A DNA stretch of 39,212 bases from NCBI GenBank assembly GCA_036012865.1, contig DASCQC010000007.1, positions 1 to 39,212 on the forward strand. Direction: 5' to 3'. Of the stretch, positions 1-8,267 are shown one piece after another. Both the position numbers and the translations under genes were made by a program. Position 1 is the stretch's first letter, and each line of letters begins with the position of its first letter. This stretch comes from DASCQC01 sp036012865 (GTDB lineage: Bacteria; Pseudomonadota; Gammaproteobacteria; Comchoanobacterales; Comchoanobacteraceae). The notes under the pieces were generated by a model that saw nothing but the letters and a program-made list of their open reading frames with translations, searched no databases and was not told the origin of the DNA.

Positions 1-529
1 CATTAGGCTGCCATGATTGCTGTTGCTGGCCTCCTAGCCTTCTAATAACCTGTTCTAAAACTCTTTTTTTATTAGGCCCGATAAAGCCATCCGCTTTTGC
101 CGCAGTCATTTGAATATCTATAAAAAGCTGAATAAGCGCGGGCTGAAACATGGCTACGGACCTAAGATTAGTTAACGCCTCCTCTAACACAAATTTATTG
201 GATTTACCCAACCTAAAAGCAGCAATAGCTTCTTTTTTTAAAGCAGTATTCATGCGCATTTGATTCATGATATGCTTGGCTGTCTTTATTTCATTATCAC
301 TAATATGCCCATCTGCTTTGGCAATATGGCCCATCACAGAAAAGGTTGCTTTAAAAAATACAGTTTGTGCAGGTGTGTGCTCAAAATGAAAAAAACTTCT
401 CTGCCTGTGAATAGATCGATCAAACTGGCGACCAATATACCACCCCACCAACAAACCCGAAATAGGCCACCCCAACTTAGCGCCTATAATATACCCTGAG
501 ACAATACAAAAAACCTTCATTACATTCAT
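1..529 (-). CDS. djlA: Co-chaperone DjlA, 5' part (cut by left window edge)
   Basis: An open frame runs without a stop from an ATG at 529 to the left edge, giving the N-terminal 176 residues. Residues about 4-35 form a glycine-rich membrane segment (SGYIIGAKLGWPISGLLVGW) followed by GRQFDRS. Next comes a TerB-like helical region with FSVMGHIAKADGHISDNEI and, further on, FRLGKS and FIDIQMTAAKADGFI. This order and these motifs match E. coli DjlA, an inner-membrane J-protein that stimulates DnaK. The C-terminal J domain with HPD would lie beyond position 1 and cannot be checked. An in-frame ATG at 520 is an alternative start, and neither has a strong ribosome site. DjlA-type proteins are common in Legionella and Coxiella relatives. 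Confidence 0.88.
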   Translation of the reverse strand, partial: MNVMKVFCIVSGYIIGAKLGWPISGLLVGWYIGRQFDRSIHRQRSFFHFEHTPAQTVFFKATFSVMGHIAKADGHISDNEIKTAKHIMNQMRMNTALKKEAIAAFRLGKSNKFVLEEALTNLRSVAMFQPALIQLFIDIQMTAAKADGFIGPNKKRVLEQVIRRLGGQQQQSWQPN

Positions 530-587
530 ACGATAATCATACATGGATGATGCCTGGTTTGCTATAGTCTATGATCATACTCCCTAC

Positions 588-604
588 ATCGATTAATAAT
601 CGAT
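588..604. promoter_or_regulatory. Perfect 8-bp inverted repeat between djlA and the lysine-rich gene
   Basis: ATCGATTA-A-TAATCGAT is a perfect inverted repeat around one central base. It lies in the 247-base gap between divergent djlA (start 529) and the gene starting at 777. Size, symmetry and place fit a dimeric repressor operator, but no regulator is identified and an AT-rich chance palindrome is possible. Confidence 0.3.
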
Positions 605-776
605 ACCCTTAAAAATCATCATTATGAGTCATAAAATACTCTCAGATCCTTCAATCTAATTATAAAAAACCACGGTATAGCTTTTCTCTTAAAAACATGA
701 GAGAAATACTACATTCGTGCGAACTCCTATTGAAAAGAAACTAAAAATATGCCAGAATTAAAACTGGGGAGAAATT

Positions 777-1382
777 ATGTTGGACTTGCTATCAATATTA
801 CCACCTGAGTATAGGTTTTATCACAGTGTCATTCTGTCTATGGGCATTACCTTAGACTTATTGCTGGATCTAGTGATGAAACAACTTCCCTATAAAAGCT
901 CCATGAAACTCATGGTAAAAAGTTTATTGGGCAAAACTAAAGCCGGCCTTAAAAACCTCTCTGAAATAAAAAAACTACTGGATAAATTGATTGCTCCCCT
1001 CAAAATTGCTTTGATGCAGAAGACCCATAAAACCAAGAAGAGATCAACCTCAACCCGCAAACTTCCTAAAAAAGCCCTTCCTGCCATTGCCGCTAAAACA
1101 AAAGCCTTCGGCGCAATATCAAAAACAAAACCCATCAAAGCCAGTCCCAACAGCCTTGCTAAAATATCTACCAAAATCACCACCAAAATCATGCAAAAAG
1201 TTTCAACCAAGAACCCTGCCTCCTCTAAAATTTCTAGCAAACTTAAGTCTAAAACTCTCTTTAGCAAACCTAAAGCAAAATCTCCGATAGTCATTAATGC
1301 CATTAAATCCACCCTGACCAAAGAAATCGCTAAAAATGCCAAAGAAGAAAATGCCAGAAACAACCCGATTAGTACACACTAA
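777..1382 (+). CDS. Orphan lysine-rich protein with histone-H1-like tail
   Basis: Function not recognised. The start is set by GGGGAGAA at 767-774, just before the ATG. Residues 1-35 are hydrophobic (ILPPEYRFYHSVILSMG, LDLLLDLV) and could be a membrane or amphipathic helix. Residues 40-80 look helical and amphipathic. From about residue 82 to the end the protein is a low-complexity tail rich in Lys, Ser, Thr, Ala and Pro, with KxxKK and SKP steps and almost no acidic residues until the last 20. This composition resembles histone H1-like or Hc1-like tails, which bind DNA by charge, but no domain can be named. It is followed after 99 bases by the dikinase-like gene on the same strand. The 157-codon open frame opposite it is a composition shadow. 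Confidence 0.6.
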   Translation: MLDLLSILPPEYRFYHSVILSMGITLDLLLDLVMKQLPYKSSMKLMVKSLLGKTKAGLKNLSEIKKLLDKLIAPLKIALMQKTHKTKKRSTSTRKLPKKALPAIAAKTKAFGAISKTKPIKASPNSLAKISTKITTKIMQKVSTKNPASSKISSKLKSKTLFSKPKAKSPIVINAIKSTLTKEIAKNAKEENARNNPISTH

Positions 1383-1481
1383 ACTCACAACTGCTATCTT
1401 TATGCATTAAACCCAATAAAATGATTAAAAACATGCTATAAATAAACCCTAAAGGCCCTCATTTAACCAAGGAACCGCCCT

Positions 1482-4400
1482 ATGTATAATAACAAAGAAT
1501 TTGACAAAAATAGCCAAAAATACGGGTACAAATCAGCGAATCTAATCGCCCTTAACACCCTGCTTAACGATTTTAACAAAAACAACCAAACAACTTTATG
1601 CGTACCGGAATTTCAAACCTTTAGCCATCATGACATTTGTGAAATACTGGAGAAAGGTGCACCTGACTGGAAAAAAACATGGGACTCTTTTGTCAAACAA
1701 TTCAATGCTGACAATAAGGGTATAGCGATCGAATCATCAAAAACCATCACCGATCAAGCCAACAAAATTCTTAAAAACCTTCAAACACAAATCCTAAAGG
1801 GTTTTGGTACGTCTATACCGTCAAAGTTAAAAGGGGACATCCTCATGGTAAGAAGCACGGGTCATGAAGATTCTATGGAGAGCGCCAACCCTGGCGGCAA
1901 TGAAAGCCACCCTGCAGAAAACAACCCCAACGCTATTAACCAAGCAATGGCAAAAGTTGTTTGTTCTTATTTTAAAAGCAAATCCCTTAATCAACGTCTC
2001 GCAGCCAACCTTCCTATCACCACCGACCCCTTTATGCCTGTGCTCATACAAAAAATGGTTGGGGAAGGTTTATCATCTCAAGTGGGTAAAAAAATCACCT
2101 CCGGTGTCATGTTCAGCAACCAGGGGCAAACAACGATTCAATCAGCTCCGGGTCATGGGGAACTCATTGTTAACAGTCAAGGTCCTTTCGATAGCTTCTT
2201 AGTCTCAAAAAAAGGAACTATCTACCCTGAAAAAAGCATTAAGCGCTTTAGAATGAGAGCCCAATTCGACCAAGCTGGTCATCTTTCTTTAACCATGGTG
2301 CCTAATAATATTGAAAAAACCTATGAATTTAGTTTGCCCAAAATAGTCATTGACCAACTTCATCAGCTAGCACTTTTCCTAGAAGAAAAATACCAATCCC
2401 GAATGGATACTGAGTTTGTTTACGATGGTAAGACTATCAACATTGTCCAAACACGCCCTATTCCGAAAAGCAAGCAGGCCACAAACATGCCTTCTGCCAT
2501 GAACCCTCAATACATCGAGCAAGTTTCTTGTCTCAAAGGCAGCACCATAACCCCCGATGTCAAAACAGCCGCCCTCATTACCGACCCTGATACCATTCTT
2601 ATTAAAACAACCATCGCAGAAGCATTAAACACATACATAAACTCCCCTAACAAAGGCAAAATAGCCGCAGTTATTATTAAAACAACTGCACCCACAAACT
2701 CTCATGAAGCCGGTGAGTTTAGCTCACTGTCTATTCCTGTCCTTCAAATAGCTGATCATAGTCTCCTTGAGGGTAATCAAAAAAACTTAGTCATCGACCC
2801 CCAAAGAAAATCAATTTTTATGCTCTCTGAACCACCACCTACAGATATTATTCAAGAAGGTTTATTTCAATCTCCCTTGTCAGATAGTGTTAGTTTTTTT
2901 CAGGATACCGGTAGTTTTAATCATGTCATTTCACTGTCCCCCAACCCTGCTCCGATTATGGCTATGATGATGAAAGAAAAGTCTAAAGATCTATCTGAAG
3001 AAAATATTTCTGAGGAACTATTAACAACACTGTACCATGATATCAAAGATGCCAAACCTTTTCCTTTCTTTAGTGAAGCTGGCAGAATAGCTGCCATCAA
3101 TAATAAAAAATTAAGTTCTGACGTAAAAGTTTCTTCAGTGGCCGACACGTCATTAGAAAAAGGCATTGAGCAATTAGCCATTGTCAATAAAACCAACCTG
3201 AAACCACATCAAGACATTATCAAAAAATCGCTTAAAACCCTATTACTGCTTAGAAATAAAGATCTCGTAACCGCAAATCTTTGTCGCTATACGCTGATCA
3301 CTGGAAAAGAGCTCTTGATGATTATGGATGCCTTAGAAAACTCCGATCAAGATTTAACAAAAGACCCTCTGTATAGTGAGTATTTAGATGTCTATGAAAA
3401 GTTTCGAGGGTTGTTGCTCAGCGGGTATAAAAGAGGACCCGCTTTAACTAACTCATTAAAGCAAGATATAGCCCAAGCGAAACTCGTCAAACTAGTCAAC
3501 ACATTAAGCTCCCCACAAAACTTCAGTGCAGAACAACAAGAACTATTCCTTCAGGCTATGAAGCTTAACAGTTACTTTATGAACCAAGAGGACCGAAAGC
3601 AATGGCAAAACTTTTTGCTAAAAGAATGTGGTAGCGACCCCCAGAGAATAGTTGCTTTAAGAGAGTTGTTAGCTAGCATAGTAGATTTAAACATACACTT
3701 TGAGTGGTGTAATACCACCTTTATCGAAACCTATCAAAAGAGCCCAGAAAAGGCTCTTGAACAATTGTATAAGGACATAACACAACTAAAAGAAAAAAAA
3801 CATGACACGAATACAGCCAAAGCACTCATCCAATCGCTAAAAGGCGACCCTGAACAATGGCAAAAACCTCAGTTATTTACAGAGGCTAATGAGACGTTGC
3901 AAAAAAACTTAGAAAAAATCATCAAGATCATTCAATACAATGAAAAAGATTCAGACCTAGTAAAACTACTACATTGTCGAATGATTCACCAATGCACTGA
4001 CACACTAGATGACATTACCAAAACATTGCTAGCTTCGGCCTTTTACGCAGAAAAAAAGCCGCAACAAGCTGAGAATTTCAAAGCTCTATTGCAATCCTTT
4101 TTAATGATTCTGCAAGCTTTTAGCCGTAGTCATAACATACGTAAAAAAATAGATGAGATCAAAGCCGACGAGACAAGCTTACAGCTATCTGACAACTTTA
4201 ATGTCTCTGCTGCACTCACAGCGAACCTAGGATTACAATACTGCGAAACACTTCATGACTGCTTTACCTATCTGCACCAGCTTTTATTACAAAAAGTTAG
4301 TCAAAAATCAGCAAACAAGGCCAAAACACTATCACTTCTACCTGTAGAAATTAAGAACAAAATACAAGCCATTACAGCTAGATTTGAGCTATCACTGGAT

Positions 4401-5477
4401 CAGACAGGTGACGATATGCGTGCTGGATGGAATAATTTTTCTCATTTGTCTACTGAAATGAGTTATCCTAACTTAACTTACAATTATAATGCACAACTTA
4501 GACAGCATTCATTGAAACTTAAATTCATTTACAATATTGAAGACAAAACTCTAAACTATGCAATATATGGCGACGGAGAAGAGGAATATGATAGGTGGAA
4601 AACATCAGCCTATTTAATTCATTTTTATCTAAAATTTTTAATCGATCAAACCACTATTATAACACAAACACCACAGTCTAGATCCTATCATTTCAGTGCT
4701 GCTTTTAACATAGAAAAACTATCAGATCCAGCATTTCTCATACAAATTCAAATGCTAATCATTATCAATACATACCGAGCATCAAAATCATTTGACCCAC
4801 AGCCTTATCTTACCGTTTTCAGTTACCTTGCACTACAATTAACAAAGAACCCTAGGCTATCTGATGACATAGAAACTTTCCTAGGAACAAAATCTCCCCA
4901 CTCAGACGAACGAGTTAACACAGCTTATACCATCCTCAAACACTATCTACTAAGCAAAAAAGATAGCTCAGAACAAGATATTATCAACTTACTGGTAAAG
5001 TATCCAAGGGTATGTTTAAAACACAACCACGACACAGTAGTCTTCAAAAATGAATGCAATAACACAAAAGTCCCTACAATTGAAGAAATGTTTAAGATCT
5101 GCACACTTGAGGAACTAGTTACACAGCTAGAATCAGAAGGAAGGTATGAGGATATCAAAACTATCATTATCGATATTTGGAATGAAAATACAAACTTTCA
5201 AGATGTAAAAGACATTCTCATCTCTCTAAGCAGGCTGAACATTACAGATGATTTTAAAACTTTGTTAAATGAAAAAGTAGTTGAGTTTGGTAAAGAATTA
5301 ATACCTCTATCCGGAAATAAAATATCATTCACCGAAGGTGAAATTAATCAAATCCTCCCTTTGCTGAACGATTATGAAGGACTTAACCTTGAAAAAACCT
5401 TCAATCTGATAGCTGATGATCAATCTAAAAGCTTGTTAGAAGACAGCAGAAGACGTCCTAACAGCGCCCCTAAATAA
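1482..5477 (+). CDS. Large PPDK/PEP-synthase-like ATP-grasp and phosphohistidine-domain protein, unknown acceptor
   Basis: AAGGAAC at 1469-1475 precedes the ATG. Residues 1-330 match the ATP-grasp nucleotide-binding domain of pyruvate phosphate dikinase and PEP synthase: YGYKSANL (Lys17, like KGANL), LMVRSTGHEDS (Arg124), SGVMFSNQ at 207-214, and DTEFVYDG...IVQTRP, where Asp309, Glu311, Gln323 and Arg325 keep the spacing of the catalytic set. Residues about 350-450 look like a swivelling phosphohistidine domain: TAPTNSHEAGEFSSLSIPV, with His408 in the TSHAAI-like position. The third domain of PPDK and PEP synthase, the PEP-binding TIM barrel, is not visible. Instead about 870 residues, mostly helical and without a motif I know, follow. 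The protein may therefore phosphorylate an unknown acceptor, as dikinase-type antibiotic or glucan phosphotransferases do. There is no signal peptide. Export as an effector is possible but unproven. Confidence 0.8.
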   Translation: MYNNKEFDKNSQKYGYKSANLIALNTLLNDFNKNNQTTLCVPEFQTFSHHDICEILEKGAPDWKKTWDSFVKQFNADNKGIAIESSKTITDQANKILKNLQTQILKGFGTSIPSKLKGDILMVRSTGHEDSMESANPGGNESHPAENNPNAINQAMAKVVCSYFKSKSLNQRLAANLPITTDPFMPVLIQKMVGEGLSSQVGKKITSGVMFSNQGQTTIQSAPGHGELIVNSQGPFDSFLVSKKGTIYPEKSIKRFRMRAQFDQAGHLSLTMVPNNIEKTYEFSLPKIVIDQLHQLALFLEEKYQSRMDTEFVYDGKTINIVQTRPIPKSKQATNMPSAMNPQYIEQVSCLKGSTITPDVKTAALITDPDTILIKTTIAEALNTYINSPNKGKIAAVIIKTTAPTNSHEAGEFSSLSIPVLQIADHSLLEGNQKNLVIDPQRKSIFMLSEPPPTDIIQEGLFQSPLSDSVSFFQDTGSFNHVISLSPNPAPIMAMMMKEKSKDLSEENISEELLTTLYHDIKDAKPFPFFSEAGRIAAINNKKLSSDVKVSSVADTSLEKGIEQLAIVNKTNLKPHQDIIKKSLKTLLLLRNKDLVTANLCRYTLITGKELLMIMDALENSDQDLTKDPLYSEYLDVYEKFRGLLLSGYKRGPALTNSLKQDIAQAKLVKLVNTLSSPQNFSAEQQELFLQAMKLNSYFMNQEDRKQWQNFLLKECGSDPQRIVALRELLASIVDLNIHFEWCNTTFIETYQKSPEKALEQLYKDITQLKEKKHDTNTAKALIQSLKGDPEQWQKPQLFTEANETLQKNLEKIIKIIQYNEKDSDLVKLLHCRMIHQCTDTLDDITKTLLASAFYAEKKPQQAENFKALLQSFLMILQAFSRSHNIRKKIDEIKADETSLQLSDNFNVSAALTANLGLQYCETLHDCFTYLHQLLLQKVSQKSANKAKTLSLLPVEIKNKIQAITARFELSLDQTGDDMRAGWNNFSHLSTEMSYPNLTYNYNAQLRQHSLKLKFIYNIEDKTLNYAIYGDGEEEYDRWKTSAYLIHFYLKFLIDQTTIITQTPQSRSYHFSAAFNIEKLSDPAFLIQIQMLIIINTYRASKSFDPQPYLTVFSYLALQLTKNPRLSDDIETFLGTKSPHSDERVNTAYTILKHYLLSKKDSSEQDIINLLVKYPRVCLKHNHDTVVFKNECNNTKVPTIEEMFKICTLEELVTQLESEGRYEDIKTIIIDIWNENTNFQDVKDILISLSRLNITDDFKTLLNEKVVEFGKELIPLSGNKISFTEGEINQILPLLNDYEGLNLEKTFNLIADDQSKSLLEDSRRRPNSAPK

Positions 5478-5600
5478 CCCATGACCTCTACGAGCATTGG
5501 CTTAGTATGAACATAAGTTAATACTAGCCATTACAGCTACTATTTCCCCATCAGACCTGATCTATTTTCTCGCAAAGATCAGTCGTCAGATTTACATTAA

Positions 5601-5634
5601 AAAAGGCATACCTTGATAGATATGCCTCTTTTAT
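5601..5634. terminator. Bidirectional rho-independent terminator
   Basis: GGCATA (5605-5610) pairs with TATGCC (5621-5626). Flanking A and T runs extend the stem and give a T tract on both strands, TTTTTT on the minus strand and CTCTTTT on the plus strand. It lies between the convergent dikinase-like gene (ends 5477) and the tandem-repeat orphan (ends 5680), so it can stop both. Confidence 0.75.
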
Positions 5635-5679
5635 TAGATTGAGCCTATGTTGCATAACCCACATTCATATAGGCGTACA

Positions 5680-6132
5680 CTAAAAACTTATCGTTGAAAC
5701 CCCAAGGCCATGGTTGCCTTCGTATTCATTGTTGAATCGATTACCCTGTCTTGACTGATAAGTCCTTGACTTATAAGTCGTTGAAATCCCAAAGCCGGGG
5801 AGTCCTTCGTATTCATTGTTGAGTCGATTACCCTGTCTTGACTGATAAGTCGTTGAAATCCCAAAGCCGGGGAGTCCTTCGTATTCATTGTTGAATTGAT
5901 TACCCTGTCTTGAATTATGTGCATTATTCATTACGGTATCTAATATCTGCTCTCCCCATAATGATTGAGTTGCAATCCATTCTAACACCGGTAGAGTAGC
6001 CTTTTTGATTTCAGCAACAGTAGATGCATTGTCTGCTATACGTGCATGATCTTTAGAGTATGATTGAATGCCAGATGAGTTATTATATAAATCCCAAACC
6101 AATAAAATACAATAAAATACAATAATATACAC
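5680..6132 (-). CDS. Orphan protein with N-terminal hydrophobic anchor and 24-residue tandem repeats
   Basis: Function not recognised. There is no ATG between the upstream stop (6178-6180) and the coding region. AGAAGG at 6139-6144 places a GTG at 6132 or a TTG at 6135 as the start. The N-terminus (YIIVFYCILLVWDLY) is hydrophobic and could be a signal anchor. It is followed by about 50 ordinary residues including LPVLEWIATQSLWGEQILDT. The C-terminal half is three copies of a unit like QSRQGNRxNNEYEGLPGFG followed by ISTTY. Asn, Gly, Tyr and Gln richness suggests a flexible or surface-exposed region. The gene stands alone between glyS and the terminator at 5601-5634. Confidence 0.6.
   Translation of the reverse strand: MYIIVFYCILLVWDLYNNSSGIQSYSKDHARIADNASTVAEIKKATLPVLEWIATQSLWGEQILDTVMNNAHNSRQGNQFNNEYEGLPGFGISTTYQSRQGNRLNNEYEGLPGFGISTTYKSRTYQSRQGNRFNNEYEGNHGLGVSTISF
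5692..5913 (-). repeat. 72-bp in-frame tandem repeat, three copies
   Basis: Copies lie at 5692-5763, 5779-5850 and 5851 to about 5913 (incomplete). A 15-base insert at 5764-5778 looks like a partial extra copy of the unit end. The second and third units are nearly identical; the first has several changes. The unit length is 24 codons, so reading frame is kept and the repeats encode the C-terminal half of the overlapping gene. Confidence 0.9.
6101..6130. repeat. Three 10-bp direct repeats at the start of the repeat-protein gene
   Basis: AATAAAATAC, AATAAAATAC and AATAATATAC follow one another at 6101-6130, within the first codons of the minus-strand tandem-repeat orphan. They encode the hydrophobic leader and are prone to slippage. 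A 10-base step would change the frame. Confidence 0.6.
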
Positions 6133-6209
6133 CAAACCCCTTCTATCTAATCTCTTGCATAGAGGACAGAAGCAGTCCTAATCACCCTTCATAAATAAAA
6201 ACAAGGATC

Positions 6210-8267
6210 TTATTGTTGTAACAAATTAATACAAACCACTGAACTCATTTGCTGTTCTAGTTTACCTAATAAACCAAGTCTATTTTCTCTCAAAGCTTTG
6301 TCTTCAGATATCACCATAACCTGATCAAAAAAAGCATCAATTAACGGTTTATAATTGGCCAAATACTGCATGACTTTTGAGTATTCTTTTCGTTCTAACA
6401 TACTAACAAGCTGTTCATCTACTCGCTTTAACTCGGTGCAAAGATCCTTTTCTGCCTGCTCGACAAAATGCTTCTCACTAAAGTCTATTGATGTCCACTC
6501 TGTTTTTTTCAAAATCTGGGAAACTCTTTTATGCGCTGCAATTAAGGTCTCTGCTTCAGGGAATTCCATGAAAGTGATCGCAGCCTGCATACGAGCATAA
6601 GCATCAAATAAATTATTTAATCGCTTGGCTTGGACTGCATGGTAAACAGCAATAGGTACATCATGCTGTCGACACCAAGATTGTAACCTTTCAAAAATAA
6701 AGTTTAATGATTGATCTTCAACATCCTTATTAGAGAACGTTACCTGTGAGTAAGTATCTAGACTTAGACGAATGGCTGACCGTAGATCAATTTTTAGCCC
6801 CCCTTCAATCGACAAACGTAGGCAACCAATAGCCGCGCGCCTAATACCAAACGGATCTTTATCTGCTGTTGGAGTTTGCTCAATACCGATAAAACCAACA
6901 ATAGCATCAATCTTTTCAGCCATAGATAAGCACTGCGCTATGAGCGAGTCAGGCAATAAATCATTCGCAAACTTTGGACAACTTGCTGTTCGAATAATAG
7001 TAGCGGTGGACTTATCCAAGCCTTGGTCTAAAGCTAAATGCTCGCCTATAATCGATTCTAATTCTGGAAACTCAAAAACAGAGCCCGTCATTAAATCAGC
7101 CTTAGATAATCTATACAGCTTATCAAAATCCGGAGTTTCATCTTGTTTAACCATGCCATAGAGGCCTGCAGCCAACTTCCCAACCCGGTCTACTCTGTCC
7201 ACTAAAGAGCCTAGCTTTTCTTGGAAGACAACAGTTTTTAAGCCTTTGGCATGCTCAGCAAGAGGTTTTTTTAAATCTTGTTGATAGAAAAAGTAGGCAT
7301 CTTCTAAACGGGCGTGCATCACGCTTTCATAATCCTTGGTAACCTGTTTTATGTTCTCAGTCTCAATATTGTTAACACCCAAGAAATATGGCTGTATTTC
7401 GCCCTTATCATTCACCATAGCAAAAGACTTTTGATGGCTTTTCATCACAGCAATTAACATGGCACTGGGCAACGATAAGAATTTCTCTTCAAGACGTCCT
7501 AAAAAAACTTGAGGCCATTCTACCAGAGTGGTTACCTCATCTAAAAGACCATTGTCCTTAACCACCTTCAACGACTTAGGAAGGCAATGCTGGATTCCAT
7601 CTTGAATATGCTTTTGCCTTACCTGCTGGTCGACTAAAACATAGTTTTCTTGTAATTTATCTAGATAATTAGCAGGGTTAACCTGAATGTCCTGAGGCGA
7701 ATGAAAACGGTGGCCATAACTTCTGTCTGAAGCCTTCGACTTTAATGCCTCAACAGGGATTATTTCCTGACCAAAAACAACCGTTAACCAATGCACTGGC
7801 CGAGGAAAACACTCATCTCCATCACCCCATCGCATGGTTTGTATGCCTGGCAAAGAGGTCAGTAACTTAGGAAGCTTGTTAATCAGCCACTCTTGCGTAC
7901 TTTGACCTTTAACCCATGAATGATGAATCAATCTATTTTCAGATTTATCAATGAGGTCATTCACCTCAGCAACCCCACAACTTCGTGCAAACCCTAAAGC
8001 TGCAGGCATGGCTTTTCCATCTTGAAAAGCTTTTTGCAACATCGGCCCTTTACGAGTTATTTCTTTATCCGGTTGCATGCCAATCAAGTCTTCAATTAAA
8101 ACAGCAATTCTCCGCGGTGTGTACAAGCTCCGTATCGATGAAAAACTCAAACTGTCTTGTTCTAATGCCTGCCGTATATTTTCTTCGATTGTCTTAGCTG
8201 TTTTCTGCAAAGAAGAGAATGGCAACTCTTCACAACCGATTTCAATTAACAACGGGTAAGTCTTCAT
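6210..8267 (-). CDS. glyS: Glycine--tRNA ligase beta subunit
   Basis: At 685 residues it is the usual size of GlyS (E. coli 689). The N-terminus has LLIEIGCEELP, like the family EIGTEELP, and further family motifs follow, including TRKGPMLQKAF, MRWGD and PFGIRRAAIG. With GlyQ it forms the alpha2-beta2 enzyme that charges tRNA-Gly; the beta subunit carries tRNA-binding parts. Its ATG overlaps the glyQ stop in an ATGA (8264-8267), so translation is likely coupled and the subunits made in equal amounts. Confidence 0.97.
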   Translation of the reverse strand: MKTYPLLIEIGCEELPFSSLQKTAKTIEENIRQALEQDSLSFSSIRSLYTPRRIAVLIEDLIGMQPDKEITRKGPMLQKAFQDGKAMPAALGFARSCGVAEVNDLIDKSENRLIHHSWVKGQSTQEWLINKLPKLLTSLPGIQTMRWGDGDECFPRPVHWLTVVFGQEIIPVEALKSKASDRSYGHRFHSPQDIQVNPANYLDKLQENYVLVDQQVRQKHIQDGIQHCLPKSLKVVKDNGLLDEVTTLVEWPQVFLGRLEEKFLSLPSAMLIAVMKSHQKSFAMVNDKGEIQPYFLGVNNIETENIKQVTKDYESVMHARLEDAYFFYQQDLKKPLAEHAKGLKTVVFQEKLGSLVDRVDRVGKLAAGLYGMVKQDETPDFDKLYRLSKADLMTGSVFEFPELESIIGEHLALDQGLDKSTATIIRTASCPKFANDLLPDSLIAQCLSMAEKIDAIVGFIGIEQTPTADKDPFGIRRAAIGCLRLSIEGGLKIDLRSAIRLSLDTYSQVTFSNKDVEDQSLNFIFERLQSWCRQHDVPIAVYHAVQAKRLNNLFDAYARMQAAITFMEFPEAETLIAAHKRVSQILKKTEWTSIDFSEKHFVEQAEKDLCTELKRVDEQLVSMLERKEYSKVMQYLANYKPLIDAFFDQVMVISEDKALRENRLGLLGKLEQQMSSVVCINLLQQ

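Noticed and set aside
890..1363. 157-codon minus-strand frame encoding a hydrophobic protein
   Set aside because: It is the exact antisense of the lysine-rich gene; Lys/Ala/Thr codons read backwards give Leu/Phe/Val-rich text. The plus-strand gene has the ribosome site.
5557..5582. Hairpin CTGATCT/AGATCAG after the dikinase-like gene
   Set aside because: It has a 12-base loop and no T tract; the stem at 5601-5634 is the better terminator.
5692..5913. 72-bp repeats considered as a CRISPR array
   Set aside because: The repeats are directly joined without unique spacers, keep a reading frame, and no cas genes are near.
5688..5924. 78-codon frame within the 72-bp repeats
   Set aside because: It is a second frame of the same tandem repeat and lacks a start signal; the frame with the hydrophobic leader explains the region.
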